Shown here one piece after another: positions 49,233-56,295 of a stretch of 64,000 nt of DNA. The position numbers were made by a program, and so were the translations under genes. A model generated the notes under the pieces. It had not been told where the DNA came from, searched no databases, and saw only the letters and a program-made list of their open reading frames with translations. The stretch is from the NCBI GenBank assembly GCA_040901445.1, contig JBBDYQ010000025.1, positions 373,925 through 437,924 on the forward strand, given 5' to 3'. How positions within the stretch are numbered: the first letter of the stretch is position 1; each line of letters begins with the position of its first letter. The stretch comes from Thermoleophilaceae bacterium (lineage in GTDB: Bacteria > Actinomycetota > Thermoleophilia > Solirubrobacterales > Thermoleophilaceae).

Positions 49233-50627
49233 ATGAGGCCGACCGTTGCGGCGATCGTCGCCGCGCTCATCCTCGCCGGCTGCGGCGCCGGCGCCGACGA
49301 CGAGCGGGAGCCGGCCGCCTACCCGTTTCCGGAGGCCCCGGCGCCCGCGGACGGGCCGCTTGCCCCGGCGGTCGAAGCCGCGCTCGGCGCCCTCGTGAGG
49401 TCGGCGGTGGCGGGCGGCGGGCTCGACGGTCAGGCGCTCGCGGCGGTGGCGGCGTCGGGGGACGCGCGCCTCGCCTGGCTCGTCTCCGATCTCCTGCGCT
49501 TCGTGCAGGCCCGCGAGCCGGAGAAGCGCCTCGTCGCCGCCTTCGAAAGCCTCACCGGCGTCGACCCGCGCGCCGATCCGTCGTTTCCCGAGAGCGCGTG
49601 GCGGAGCGTGACCAACCACCTGATCGCGTGGGACACGCCGGCGCCGCCCGGCTACCGCGAGCGCAAGGCCGAGCTGTACCTGGCCGTCGAGCCGGGCTGG
49701 GAGCCCTTCTTCGCCGACGCCGGCTCGGACATCGACTGGCGCCTGGTCTCGTGGGGCGGCGTGCTGATCGACGATCGCCGCCTGGGTGACGACGAGCCGT
49801 GCCCGCGCGGCTGCATCCCGGCGCTGGACGATCCCGGCCTGACCGGTGCCGAGGACGGGGGCTGGTACCCCGACGAGCGCATCGTCTTCGGAGTCGTCGT
49901 GGGCGGCGAGCCGGTGGCGTTCCCGAGGAACATCATGGAGGTCCACGAGATGGTCAACCTCACCGTCGGCGGGCGGCGCCTGGGCATCCCGTACTGCACC
50001 CTCTGCGGTTCGGCCCAGGCCTATCTCACCGACTCCGTGCCGGCTGGCCTCGCAACACCGCTGCTGCGCACGTCGGGGCTCCTCTCGCGCTCGAACAAGC
50101 TGATGTACGACCTGGAGACCGGCTCCGCCCTCGACACGTTCACCGGACGGGCACTCTCCGGCCCGCTCCACGACCGGCGTGTGGTGCTCGAGCAGACGAC
50201 CGTCGAGACGGCGACCTGGGGGGAGTGGAAGGCGGCGCATCCCGGCACGAGGATCGTCGCGGAGGACGGGGGGATCGGGCGCGAGTACGAGCTGGACCCG
50301 CTCGGAGGGCGCGACGACGACGGGCCGATCTTCCCCGTCGGCGACGTCGACCCGCGGCTGCCCGTGCAGGCCCAGGTCGTCGGCGTGATCGCGCCGGGCG
50401 GCGGGCCCGTGGCCTTCCCGGCCGACCAGGCGCGGGCCGCGCTGGCCGGCGGCGAGCCGGTCGTCCTCGGCGAGGTCGAGCTCGTGGCCGGCGGCGGCGG
50501 GCTGCGCGCCCGGACTCCGGACGGCGAGCCGCTCGCCGCGCACCAGTCGTTCTGGTTCGCGTGGAGCCAGTTCCATCCGGGCACTGACGTGTGGAGCCCC
50601 CTCGGCGCCCGCCGCCCGGCCGGTTAG
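49233..50627 (+). CDS. DUF3179-family lipoprotein
   Basis: 464 residues. The signal peptide ends in a lipobox (LILAGCG, Cys18), so it is a membrane-anchored lipoprotein. DUF3179 hallmarks include RIVFGVVVGGEPVAFPRNIMEVHEMVNLTVGGRRLGIPYCTLCGSAQAYLTD, with the PYCTLCGSA cysteine pair, then SGLLSRSNKLMYDLETGSALDTFTGRALSGPL and a C-terminal HQSFWFAWSQFHP. Function of the family is unknown; the conserved CxxC suggests a metal or redox site. The protein has an additional N-terminal domain (about 25-200). It ends 10 bp before the PH-domain gene. Confidence 0.88.
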   Translation: MRPTVAAIVAALILAGCGAGADDEREPAAYPFPEAPAPADGPLAPAVEAALGALVRSAVAGGGLDGQALAAVAASGDARLAWLVSDLLRFVQAREPEKRLVAAFESLTGVDPRADPSFPESAWRSVTNHLIAWDTPAPPGYRERKAELYLAVEPGWEPFFADAGSDIDWRLVSWGGVLIDDRRLGDDEPCPRGCIPALDDPGLTGAEDGGWYPDERIVFGVVVGGEPVAFPRNIMEVHEMVNLTVGGRRLGIPYCTLCGSAQAYLTDSVPAGLATPLLRTSGLLSRSNKLMYDLETGSALDTFTGRALSGPLHDRRVVLEQTTVETATWGEWKAAHPGTRIVAEDGGIGREYELDPLGGRDDDGPIFPVGDVDPRLPVQAQVVGVIAPGGGPVAFPADQARAALAGGEPVVLGEVELVAGGGGLRARTPDGEPLAAHQSFWFAWSQFHPGTDVWSPLGARRPAG

Positions 50628-50630
50628 AGT
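50625..50630 (+). promoter_or_regulatory. -10 box TAGAGT of the PH-domain gene
   Basis: TAGAGT begins with the TAG stop of the DUF3179 gene and ends 7 nt before ATG 50638. No Shine-Dalgarno is visible. Confidence 0.5.
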
Positions 50631-50637
50631 CCGCGCG

Positions 50638-51135
50638 ATGGACGTCGCCCAGGGGGAGACCGTGGTGTTCCGAGGACATCCCTCGCTGCGCTCGGTGCTC
50701 GGCTTCTACGTCGCGGGGCTGGCGGTCGCGGCGCTCCTGGGGGCCCTCGCCGCCGGCGTCTCCTACCTGGCGGAGGACGAGATCAAGGCGGGCTGGGTGG
50801 CCCTCCCGGTCGTGGCCGTGCTCGCGGTGCTCGCCGTCTACGGCGTCCTCAAGCGCCTCGCCACCGAGTACGTGATCACCGACAGGCGGCTGCACATCCG
50901 CCGCGGGCTGCTGTCGCGCAAGACGGAGGAGACCAAGATCGGGCGGATCCAGAACGTCAACACGTCGCAGTCGCTGCTCGAGCGCCTGATGCGGGTGGGC
51001 ACCGTGGACTTCGACGTGGCCAGCGACGAGCGCCAGGACCTCTTCCGCTTCACCGGCGTGGCAAACCCGCGCGAGGTCGTCGAGGCCCTCGACCGCGCCA
51101 CCGAGGCCGCGGCCGGCGGGCGCAGCGGCCCCTGA
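50638..51135 (+). CDS. Membrane protein with bacterial PH domain (YdbS-like)
   Basis: 165 residues. Two hydrophobic helices (about 22-45 and 53-75: LGFYVAGLAVAALLGALAAG, ALPVVAVLAVLAVYGVL) precede a bPH2 domain: ATEYVITDRRLHIRRGLLSRKTEETKIGRIQNVNTSQSLLERLMRVGTVDFDVA ... FRFTGVANPREVVEAL. The family is membrane-bound; function is poorly known. ATG 50638 with a -10 box 7 nt upstream. The tRNA-Cys follows 26 bp after the stop. Confidence 0.9.
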   Translation: MDVAQGETVVFRGHPSLRSVLGFYVAGLAVAALLGALAAGVSYLAEDEIKAGWVALPVVAVLAVLAVYGVLKRLATEYVITDRRLHIRRGLLSRKTEETKIGRIQNVNTSQSLLERLMRVGTVDFDVASDERQDLFRFTGVANPREVVEALDRATEAAAGGRSGP

Positions 51136-51161
51136 CCCGGGCGCTACGCTTGAGCGGCCCC

Positions 51162-51232
51162 GGCGCCGTGGCGGAGTGGCTACGCAGCGGCCTGCAAAGC
51201 CGTTTACACCGGTTCGATTCCGGTCGGCGCCT
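51162..51232 (+). tRNA. tRNA-Cys (anticodon GCA)
   Basis: 71 nt, no encoded CCA. Acceptor GGCGCCG/CGGCGCC with discriminator U, anticodon stem GCGGC/GCCGT with loop CTGCAAA (GCA), T arm ACCGG-TTCGATT-CCGGT. The short length and U73 are normal for bacterial tRNA-Cys. Confidence 0.97.
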
Positions 51233-51312
51233 TCTCCATCCACGCGTCGCGGTCGATCGGGTGCGCATACGACCCCCAATCGACCACGGCGGCTGGCCTT
51301 TGCCCTGCGCGT

Positions 51313-51318
51313 TAGGAT
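51313..51318 (+). promoter_or_regulatory. -10 box TAGGAT containing a misleading ATG
   Basis: TAGGAT spans the first bases of ATG 51317 and ends 7 nt before the in-frame GTG 51326, which is therefore the likely start. Confidence 0.5.
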
Positions 51319-51325
51319 GCCCGCC

Positions 51326-51832
51326 GTGCGGACCCTGGCCCTGACGCTCGCCGCCGCCGCCGCGGCGCTCGCGCTGCCCGCCTGCGGCGGGGGCGACGAC
51401 GACGCCACCACGCAGGAGGCGGGCACGGTCACCACCCCGGCAGAACTGCCCGAGCAGGTGGACGACGGGACGGTCGTGGAGCGCGCGGACTTCGAGAGCT
51501 GCCTCGAGGGCGAGGGCCTGGAGATCTACCCGCCCGAGGCGCAGATCCCCGGCGCCGACGGCGGCCGCCTCGAGGTGGACCTCGAGTCCGCGGAGCAGAT
51601 CGCGGTGTTCTGGCCGGAGTCTCAGCACGTCGCCGACGCCTTCGTGGCGGAGGACGGCGAGGCCACCGAGCGGGCCGAGCAGGAGATCGTGGAGTTCCTC
51701 TCCGCGTTCGGCGGCACCGAGGAGCAGGTGCGCCAGTTCGTTCAGCGCGCCGGTAACGTGATCGTCACCCCGGACAACGACAGCGGGCCCGACGAGGACG
51801 AGCTGGCCGTTCTCCGCGACTGCATCCGCTAG
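51326..51832 (+). CDS. Hypothetical lipoprotein
   Basis: 168 residues from GTG 51326 (171 from ATG 51317). The signal RTLALTLAAAAAALALPACGGG has a lipobox with LPAC. The mature part is acidic: a Thr/Asp-rich linker, then FESCLEGEGLEIYPPEAQIPGADGGRLEVDLESAEQIAVFWPES and QQVRQFVQRAGNVIVTPDND, ending VLRDCIR. The FESCLEG...RDCIR cysteines may pair. Not recognised. It follows the tRNA-Cys and converges on the DUF190 gene 9 bp away. Confidence 0.78.
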   Translation: MRTLALTLAAAAAALALPACGGGDDDATTQEAGTVTTPAELPEQVDDGTVVERADFESCLEGEGLEIYPPEAQIPGADGGRLEVDLESAEQIAVFWPESQHVADAFVAEDGEATERAEQEIVEFLSAFGGTEEQVRQFVQRAGNVIVTPDNDSGPDEDELAVLRDCIR

Positions 51833-51841
51833 CGACGCCTC

Positions 51842-52924
51842 TCACCCGTCCCAGGGCGCGGCCACGTCGAGCCCGCCGTGCTCGCCGTCGGGCCCGGTCG
51901 CCCGGAAGGCCGGCACGATCTCGCTCGTCACCAGGCCACTGGAGGCCGTGAGTTCGTCCACCAGCTCCCACCACCGCCGGATGTTCTCCGGGGAGTCCAC
52001 CACCACGGTGACCACCGGGACGTGCCGGCGCAGGGACCAGAAGCGGTCGCCGTGGGGGGCGTGGTCGCCGTTGTAGCCCCAGACGCCGCGCAGGGCGGTG
52101 GCCCCGGCGGCGCCCTGCTCGCGCAGCCGGCGTATGAGCTCGACGTAGACGGGGCGCTGGCCGTGGTGCGCCTGCTCGGACACGTAGACCATCAGCTTCT
52201 GCCACAGAGCCCGCCCCGAGGCGTCGGTTGCCGGCACGGGCTGCGGCTCCGCGAGGCGGCGGCCGTCCCGCTTGAGCACCCGCACGCGCTCGAGGGTCGC
52301 CAGCCCTCGGGGCAGCAGCTCGCCGAGCCGCGGCACCACCTCGGCGATCCGCGCGCCGTCGCCCACGGAGATGATCATCAGCGGCACATGTGCGTTGCGG
52401 GAGAAGAAGCGCGCGCGCCTGCGTTCACCGTGCGCCGTGCCGTCCACGCCGAGCAGCACGGTGGCGCCGGAGATCCCGCTGCGGTGGAGCAGCTCCACGA
52501 GCTCGAGGTAGGCGGGCCTGCCGCCGGCCCGCTCCTGCCGGCCCACGTAGACGGTGAGCTTCGTGGCCTCCTTCCGCATGTCCTCAGGAAGCGCGACCGG
52601 CCCGATCGCGCCGGTGAGCATGCGCGCCCGCTCGAGCGTCAGGAGCCCGTGGCCGGACACGGCGAGAACCTCCTCCACCGAGGCCTCGATTCGCTCCCTC
52701 GTGTCGACCGCCACCGAGACGAGCGGCAGGTCCTCCGACAGCGTGAGCAGCCGCTGCGTCTGGAGCCGGTGCTTGATCCCGAAGCCCTCGGCCCCCCGCA
52801 GGAGCACGCTTGTCTGGAAGGCGCGGCGCTCGTAGATGTCGAGCAGCGCGTCCGCGAGGAACCCGCCGGGCACGCGGTCCCGCTCCCCGAAGTACGTGGT
52901 CAGCTTGAGGCAGTCCTCGTTCAC
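51842..52924 (-). CDS. Triple-DUF190 (PII-like) protein linked to fluoride export
   Basis: 360 residues from GTG 52924, overlapping the crcB stop (GTGA). Three tandem copies of one domain are visible: residues 4-102 (LKLTTYFGERDRVPGGFLADALLDIYE), 119-217 (TKLTVYVGRQERAGGRPAYLELVELLHRSGISGATVLLGVDG) and 240-342 (WQKLMVYVSEQAHHGQRPVYVELIRRLREQGAAGATALRGVWG). Each also has the HVPLMIISVGD-type strand and ends with a helix plus ATLERVRV-type strand. DUF190 has a GlnB-like (PII) fold (established knowledge, recalled), and PII proteins act as trimers, so one chain could be a pseudo-trimer. DUF190 commonly accompanies crcB, and it does here. Confidence 0.88.
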   Translation of the reverse strand: MNEDCLKLTTYFGERDRVPGGFLADALLDIYERRAFQTSVLLRGAEGFGIKHRLQTQRLLTLSEDLPLVSVAVDTRERIEASVEEVLAVSGHGLLTLERARMLTGAIGPVALPEDMRKEATKLTVYVGRQERAGGRPAYLELVELLHRSGISGATVLLGVDGTAHGERRRARFFSRNAHVPLMIISVGDGARIAEVVPRLGELLPRGLATLERVRVLKRDGRRLAEPQPVPATDASGRALWQKLMVYVSEQAHHGQRPVYVELIRRLREQGAAGATALRGVWGYNGDHAPHGDRFWSLRRHVPVVTVVVDSPENIRRWWELVDELTASSGLVTSEIVPAFRATGPDGEHGGLDVAAPWDG

Positions 52925-53280
52925 AGGAGCTCCCCTATCACGCGGCCGAGCCATACGGCGGCGAGTCCGGCGGAGAGGCTCAGGCCGACGTTGAGCAGTA
53001 CCGCCCTCATGGCGCCGTCCTCGCCCAGGCGGTGCGATTCCAGCATCCAGGTCGAGAAGGTCGTGTACGAGCCGATCAGGCCCGTCCCCGCGAGCACCAG
53101 CGCATCGCCGTCGAGTGCGGCGCCCACGAGCAGGCCGAGCACGAACGCGCCGGTCAGGTTCACCACCAGGGTCCCGGCCGGGAACACCGCTCCCGCGCGT
53201 GCGGAGACGAACGCGTCGAGCAGGAACCGGGCGACGGCGCCGAGCCCCCCGAGCAGCCCGAGGACCAGCACCAGCGTCAT
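52921..53280 (-). CDS. crcB: Fluoride channel CrcB/Fluc (subunit 1)
   Basis: 119 residues, four transmembrane helices. [40 protein letters not shown], and [16 protein letters not shown] contain the GxxGAxxR, the conserved Asn, and the G-x-x-T-TFS-T motif of Fluc channels, which let fluoride out as dual-topology dimers. ATG 53280 overlaps the upstream crcB stop (ATGA), and the stop overlaps the DUF190 GTG. Probably a heterodimer partner of the next gene product. Confidence 0.95.
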   Translation of the reverse strand: MTLVLVLGLLGGLGAVARFLLDAFVSARAGAVFPAGTLVVNLTGAFVLGLLVGAALDGDALVLAGTGLIGSYTTFSTWMLESHRLGEDGAMRAVLLNVGLSLSAGLAAVWLGRVIGELL

Positions 53281-53720
53281 GCGAGCACCCGCACCCGTCT
53301 GACGAGCTTCGTGGCAAGCACGACGGCCGCGAAGCCGGCCGCGAGGCTCGCTGCCGTATATCCGGCCGCCAGGGCGAGCTCGGACCGGTCGAGCATCTGC
53401 AGGAGCTCCAGCTGCATCGTGGAGAACGTGGTGAGGGCCCCGCACAGGCCCGAGGCCAGAAACGGGCGCCGGTAGGCCGACAGCGGCAGGCGTTCCTGCA
53501 GCCGGGTGGCGAAGTAGGCGAGCGCGAATGCGCCGAGCACGTTCTCGATGAACGTCGCCCAGGGCCAGCGCCCCGGGTCGGCGCCGAGCGCTTCGGCGAG
53601 CCCGTAGCGGAGGATCGCGCCGAGGCACCCTCCCGCGAACACCGCCGCGAGCTCCCGGCGATCGATCGCGGGCATCCGCGCCGGTCTCGCGGGGCTGCTG
53701 CTTGGCTGGGCTCGCTTCAC
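53277..53720 (-). CDS. crcB: Fluoride channel CrcB/Fluc (subunit 2)
   Basis: 147 residues from GTG 53720, with GGAGG 4 nt upstream; ATG 53675 (132 residues) lacks a Shine-Dalgarno. Four helices: [82 protein letters not shown]. Conserved Arg, Asn and TTFSTMQ are present; it differs clearly from the downstream copy. First gene after the fluoride riboswitch. Confidence 0.94.
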   Translation of the reverse strand: MKRAQPSSSPARPARMPAIDRRELAAVFAGGCLGAILRYGLAEALGADPGRWPWATFIENVLGAFALAYFATRLQERLPLSAYRRPFLASGLCGALTTFSTMQLELLQMLDRSELALAAGYTAASLAAGFAAVVLATKLVRRVRVLA

Positions 53721-53749
53721 GTGGCCTCCGGACGTGCGGTGGCGGTGGG

Positions 53750-53801
53750 GGCAGAGGCCATCAGCGGCCGGGACCGCGGTTGGGAGCGAGCCTCATCGCT
53801 C
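53750..53801 (-). ncRNA. Fluoride riboswitch (crcB motif) aptamer
   Basis: The minus-strand RNA has GAGCGAUGAGGCUCGCUC, then CCAACCGCGG-UCCC-GGCCGC, then UGAUGGCCUCUGCC. Both invariant blocks of the crcB motif (GAUGAGGC near the 5' end, UGAUGGCCUCU near the 3' end) and the stem between them are present; the whole is very close to the aptamer of known fluoride riboswitches as I recall it. It ends 29 nt before the GTG of the first crcB. Confidence 0.93.
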
Positions 53802-53823
53802 GCGGCCAGCATATCCGGAGACA

Positions 53824-53829
53824 TAGGAT
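53824..53829 (+). promoter_or_regulatory. -10 box TAGGAT of the SDR gene at 53865
   Basis: TAGGAT would start near 53836, leaving a 28-nt leader with AGGAGAGG at 53851-53858. Confidence 0.45.
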
Positions 53830-53864
53830 GTTGGGCCGGTCGGCCAAGCGAGGAGAGGCATCGC

Positions 53865-54872
53865 ATGCGCTACGTCATCACCGGGGGCTCGGGCTACATC
53901 GGCTCACGGCTCGTCGAGCGGCTCTCGGAGCGCGAGGACACCGAGCGGATCGTGATCTGCGACGTGCGCCCGCCGCGGTCGTTCCGCCCCAAGGCCGAGT
54001 ACCAGGAGCTCGACGTGCGCGATGCCGCCGGGGCGCGCGAGATCCTCGAGCGCGAGCGCCCGGACGCGCTCGTGCACCTCGCCTTCATCCTCAACCCCAT
54101 GCGCGACGAGAAGACGATGTACGACATCGACGTCAACGGCACCAGCCACGTGCTGGAGGCGGCGTCGAAGGCGGGCGTGCAGCAGGTGCTCGTGACCTCG
54201 TCCACCACCGCCTACGGCGCCTTCGCCGACAACCCGGTGCCGCTGCTCGAGGAGCATCCCGTGCGCGGCGTGCCCGACTTCGAGTACGCGCGCGACAAGA
54301 CGGAGTCCGACCGCCTCTGCCAGCTCTGGGCGCTGCGCCATCCCGAGCGCACGATGACGATCGTCCGTCCCTGCATCGTCTTCGGTCCCAACGTGGACAA
54401 CTACATCTCGCGCAGCTGGACGGACTCGCCCTTCCTGCCGGACGTCGGCGGCATGGACACGCCGATCCAGTTCGTGCACGAGGACGACGTTGTGGACGCG
54501 CTCGTGGGGCTGCTCACGGGCGGGCACGGCGGCGCCTACAACGTCACGGGCGACGGCACGCTCACGTGGGGCGAGACGGCGGAGCTGGCGGGGCTCAAGG
54601 TGCGCAGGATGCCGCTGGGCATGGCGCGGCGGATCGGCTCGTTCATGTGGCGCATCGGCCAGAGCGAGACGCCTCCGGGCAACCTCCATTTCCTGGTGCA
54701 CCCGTGGGTCGCGTCCAACGAGAAGGTCAAGCAGACGCTGGGCTGGGAGCCCCGCCACAGCAGCCGCGAGGCCTTCCTGGAGACCATGCGGGCGAAGGGC
54801 AAGCTGCCCGCAGCGGACCCCGCGGCGGAGCGTCCGGCCGCTGCTATGCTCGCGTCGCCGACGGGCCGTTAG
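53865..54872 (+). CDS. NAD-dependent epimerase/dehydratase (extended SDR)
   Basis: 335 residues. ITGGSGYIGSRLVERL (GGxGxxG at about 7-12), DVRDAAGAREILERERPDALVHLAF, SSTTAYG, YARDK (YxxxK, about 144-148) and VFGPNVDNYISR are in place, and the C-terminus GGAYNVTGDGTLTWGE is typical. AGGAGAGG lies 7 nt before the ATG. The stop codon TAG is positions 8-10 of the downstream tRNA-Val, so CDS and tRNA overlap by 10 bp. Substrate unknown. Confidence 0.9.
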   Translation: MRYVITGGSGYIGSRLVERLSEREDTERIVICDVRPPRSFRPKAEYQELDVRDAAGAREILERERPDALVHLAFILNPMRDEKTMYDIDVNGTSHVLEAASKAGVQQVLVTSSTTAYGAFADNPVPLLEEHPVRGVPDFEYARDKTESDRLCQLWALRHPERTMTIVRPCIVFGPNVDNYISRSWTDSPFLPDVGGMDTPIQFVHEDDVVDALVGLLTGGHGGAYNVTGDGTLTWGETAELAGLKVRRMPLGMARRIGSFMWRIGQSETPPGNLHFLVHPWVASNEKVKQTLGWEPRHSSREAFLETMRAKGKLPAADPAAERPAAAMLASPTGR

Positions 54873-54935
54873 CTCAGTTGGGAGAGCACCAGCTCGACAA
54901 GCTGGGGGTCGCTGGTTCGAGCCCAGCACGGCCCA
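54863..54935 (+). tRNA. tRNA-Val (anticodon GAC)
   Basis: 73 nt, no encoded CCA. Acceptor GGGCCGT/ACGGCCC with discriminator A, D arm GCTC...GAGC, anticodon stem CCAGC/GCTGG with loop TCGACAA (GAC), T arm GCTGG-TTCGAGC-CCAGC. The first 10 bp belong also to the SDR gene end. Confidence 0.97.
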
Positions 54936-54947
54936 TTTCGACGAGGT

Positions 54948-55439
54948 CTACTCGCCGCCCCCGTCACCGCCGCCGCCGCCCGAGTTGAAGTCGTAGCCCT
55001 CCTCCTCGATCTGGTTGCCGGCCTCGGTGATCTGCTGCACGGCGTCGGAGCTCTGAAGGCCCTGGGCGAACTCCAGCAGCTTGGACAGGTCGCCGCCCTC
55101 TGCGGCCTCCGCGCCCGTGCGGAACTCGTCGGCGAGCGCCTCGAGCCCCGAGACGATCTCGTTGTGCGAGTCCTCGATGTCGGAGGGCGGGTCGATGCCG
55201 CGGAAGTCCGCCGCGGCCTCGTCGAGTGAGGCGGCGCCCTCCTCGAGCTTCTCGGCGGCCTGCTCGGTGGACCCGGAGCCGCTGATGCTCGTGCCCAGCT
55301 CGCCGAACGTGCTCTCGAGCGTCTGGCCCACCTCGCGGACCTCGCGCTCGTAGTCCTCCTCGCTGGCGCCGTCGTCGCCTCCGCAGCCGGCGGCGATCAG
55401 CGCCAGGGCGGCGAGGCAGAGGGTCAGGACGCGGGTCAT
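54948..55439 (-). CDS. Hypothetical lipoprotein
   Basis: 163 residues from ATG 55439, preceded by AGGAG 5 nt upstream. The signal VLTLCLAALALIAAGCGGD has a lipobox. The mature part is a helical, Glu/Ala-rich repeat (EREVREVGQTLESTFGELGTSISGS, AAEKLEEGAASLDEAAADFRGI, VSGLEALADEFRTGAEAAEGG) predicted to form a coiled-coil-like bundle, ending in a Gly-rich tail (NSGGGGGDGGGE). Not recognised. Divergent from the phosphoesterase gene. Confidence 0.8.
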   Translation of the reverse strand: MTRVLTLCLAALALIAAGCGGDDGASEEDYEREVREVGQTLESTFGELGTSISGSGSTEQAAEKLEEGAASLDEAAADFRGIDPPSDIEDSHNEIVSGLEALADEFRTGAEAAEGGDLSKLLEFAQGLQSSDAVQQITEAGNQIEEEGYDFNSGGGGGDGGGE

Positions 55440-55517
55440 GGGGCTCCTCTTCATGTCGAGCGGGCGAAGCATCGCGGGAAGGGTAATGTGATCGTGCTCG
55501 GCGGGCATGAAGACCGC

Positions 55518-56201
55518 ATGAAGACCGGACTGCTCTACGACGTTCACGGCAACCTCGGTGCGCTGGACGCCGTGCTCGCGGACGCGCGCGCGGAAGGGGT
55601 CGAGAGATTCGTGCTCGGCGGGGACTACGCGCTCTTCGGCGGCCGGCCGGCCGAGACCGTCGAGCGGCTGCGTTCCCTCGACGCGGACTGGATCCGCGGC
55701 AACGGCGAGCGCTGGACCGCCGATCCCTCCGAGGCCCCGGACGCCGTGCACGGCGCCATCGCCGCCTGCAGGGAGCTGCTCGGCGACGCCACCGTGGCCG
55801 AGCTCGCGGCGCTGCCCGCCACGCTCGAGCGCGACGGCACGCTCTACTGCCACGGTTCGCCCGGCTCCGACGTGGTCAGCTTCCTCCCCGAACCGGCACC
55901 CGACGAGGACGGGATGCTGGCGGGCGTCCTGGCGCGGCGGCTGGTGTTCGGCCACACGCACCTGCAGTTCACGCGCACCGGCGGCGACGGCATCGAGCTG
56001 CTCAACCCGGGCAGCGTGGGCATGCCGATGGACGGCGACCGGCGCGCGGCGTACGCGATCGTCGCCGGCGACGGCGGCGTGGAGCTGCGCCGGGTGGCCT
56101 ACGACCACGCCGCCGGCGCCGCCGCCATCCGGGAGCGCCTGGGAGAGGCCGGCGAGCTGGCCGCGCGCCGGATCGAGCAGGCGCGCATCGACGTCACCTG
56201 A
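55518..56201 (+). CDS. Metallophosphoesterase (YfcE/MJ0936-like)
   Basis: 227 residues from ATG 55518. Calcineurin-fold motifs: LLYDVHGNLGALDAVL (DxH, with Tyr in place of the usual Ser/Ala), RFVLGGDYALFGG (GD), WIRGNGERW (GNG in place of GNHD/GNCD), LYCHGSPG, LVFGHTHLQF (GHTH), and ELLNPGSVGMP. The second-block variation (Gly for His) might change metal coordination. The family hydrolyses phosphodiesters; substrate unknown. A GTG at 55488 or 55494 is possible, but the motif starts right after ATG 55518. Confidence 0.85.
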   Translation: MKTGLLYDVHGNLGALDAVLADARAEGVERFVLGGDYALFGGRPAETVERLRSLDADWIRGNGERWTADPSEAPDAVHGAIAACRELLGDATVAELAALPATLERDGTLYCHGSPGSDVVSFLPEPAPDEDGMLAGVLARRLVFGHTHLQFTRTGGDGIELLNPGSVGMPMDGDRRAAYAIVAGDGGVELRRVAYDHAAGAAAIRERLGEAGELAARRIEQARIDVT

Positions 56202-56219
56202 CGCCGCCGCGCCCGCCGT

Positions 56220-56225
56220 TAGACT
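56220..56225 (+). promoter_or_regulatory. -10 box TAGACT before the phosphate-uptake genes
   Basis: TAGACT would start transcription near 56232, leaving a leader of about 64 nt with AGAGGAGG at 56281-56288. No Pho box was recognised. Confidence 0.4.
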
Positions 56226-56295
56226 GCCGCCCGCGCGGTTTGCCGGTGCCGCCGCCGGGCAACCGCAGCCAAGACCCCTCAGAGGAGGCCGATCG

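Noticed and set aside
49082-54935. Prophage or island attachment sites at the three tRNAs
   Set aside because: No duplicated tRNA 3' ends or integrase genes were seen beside any of them.
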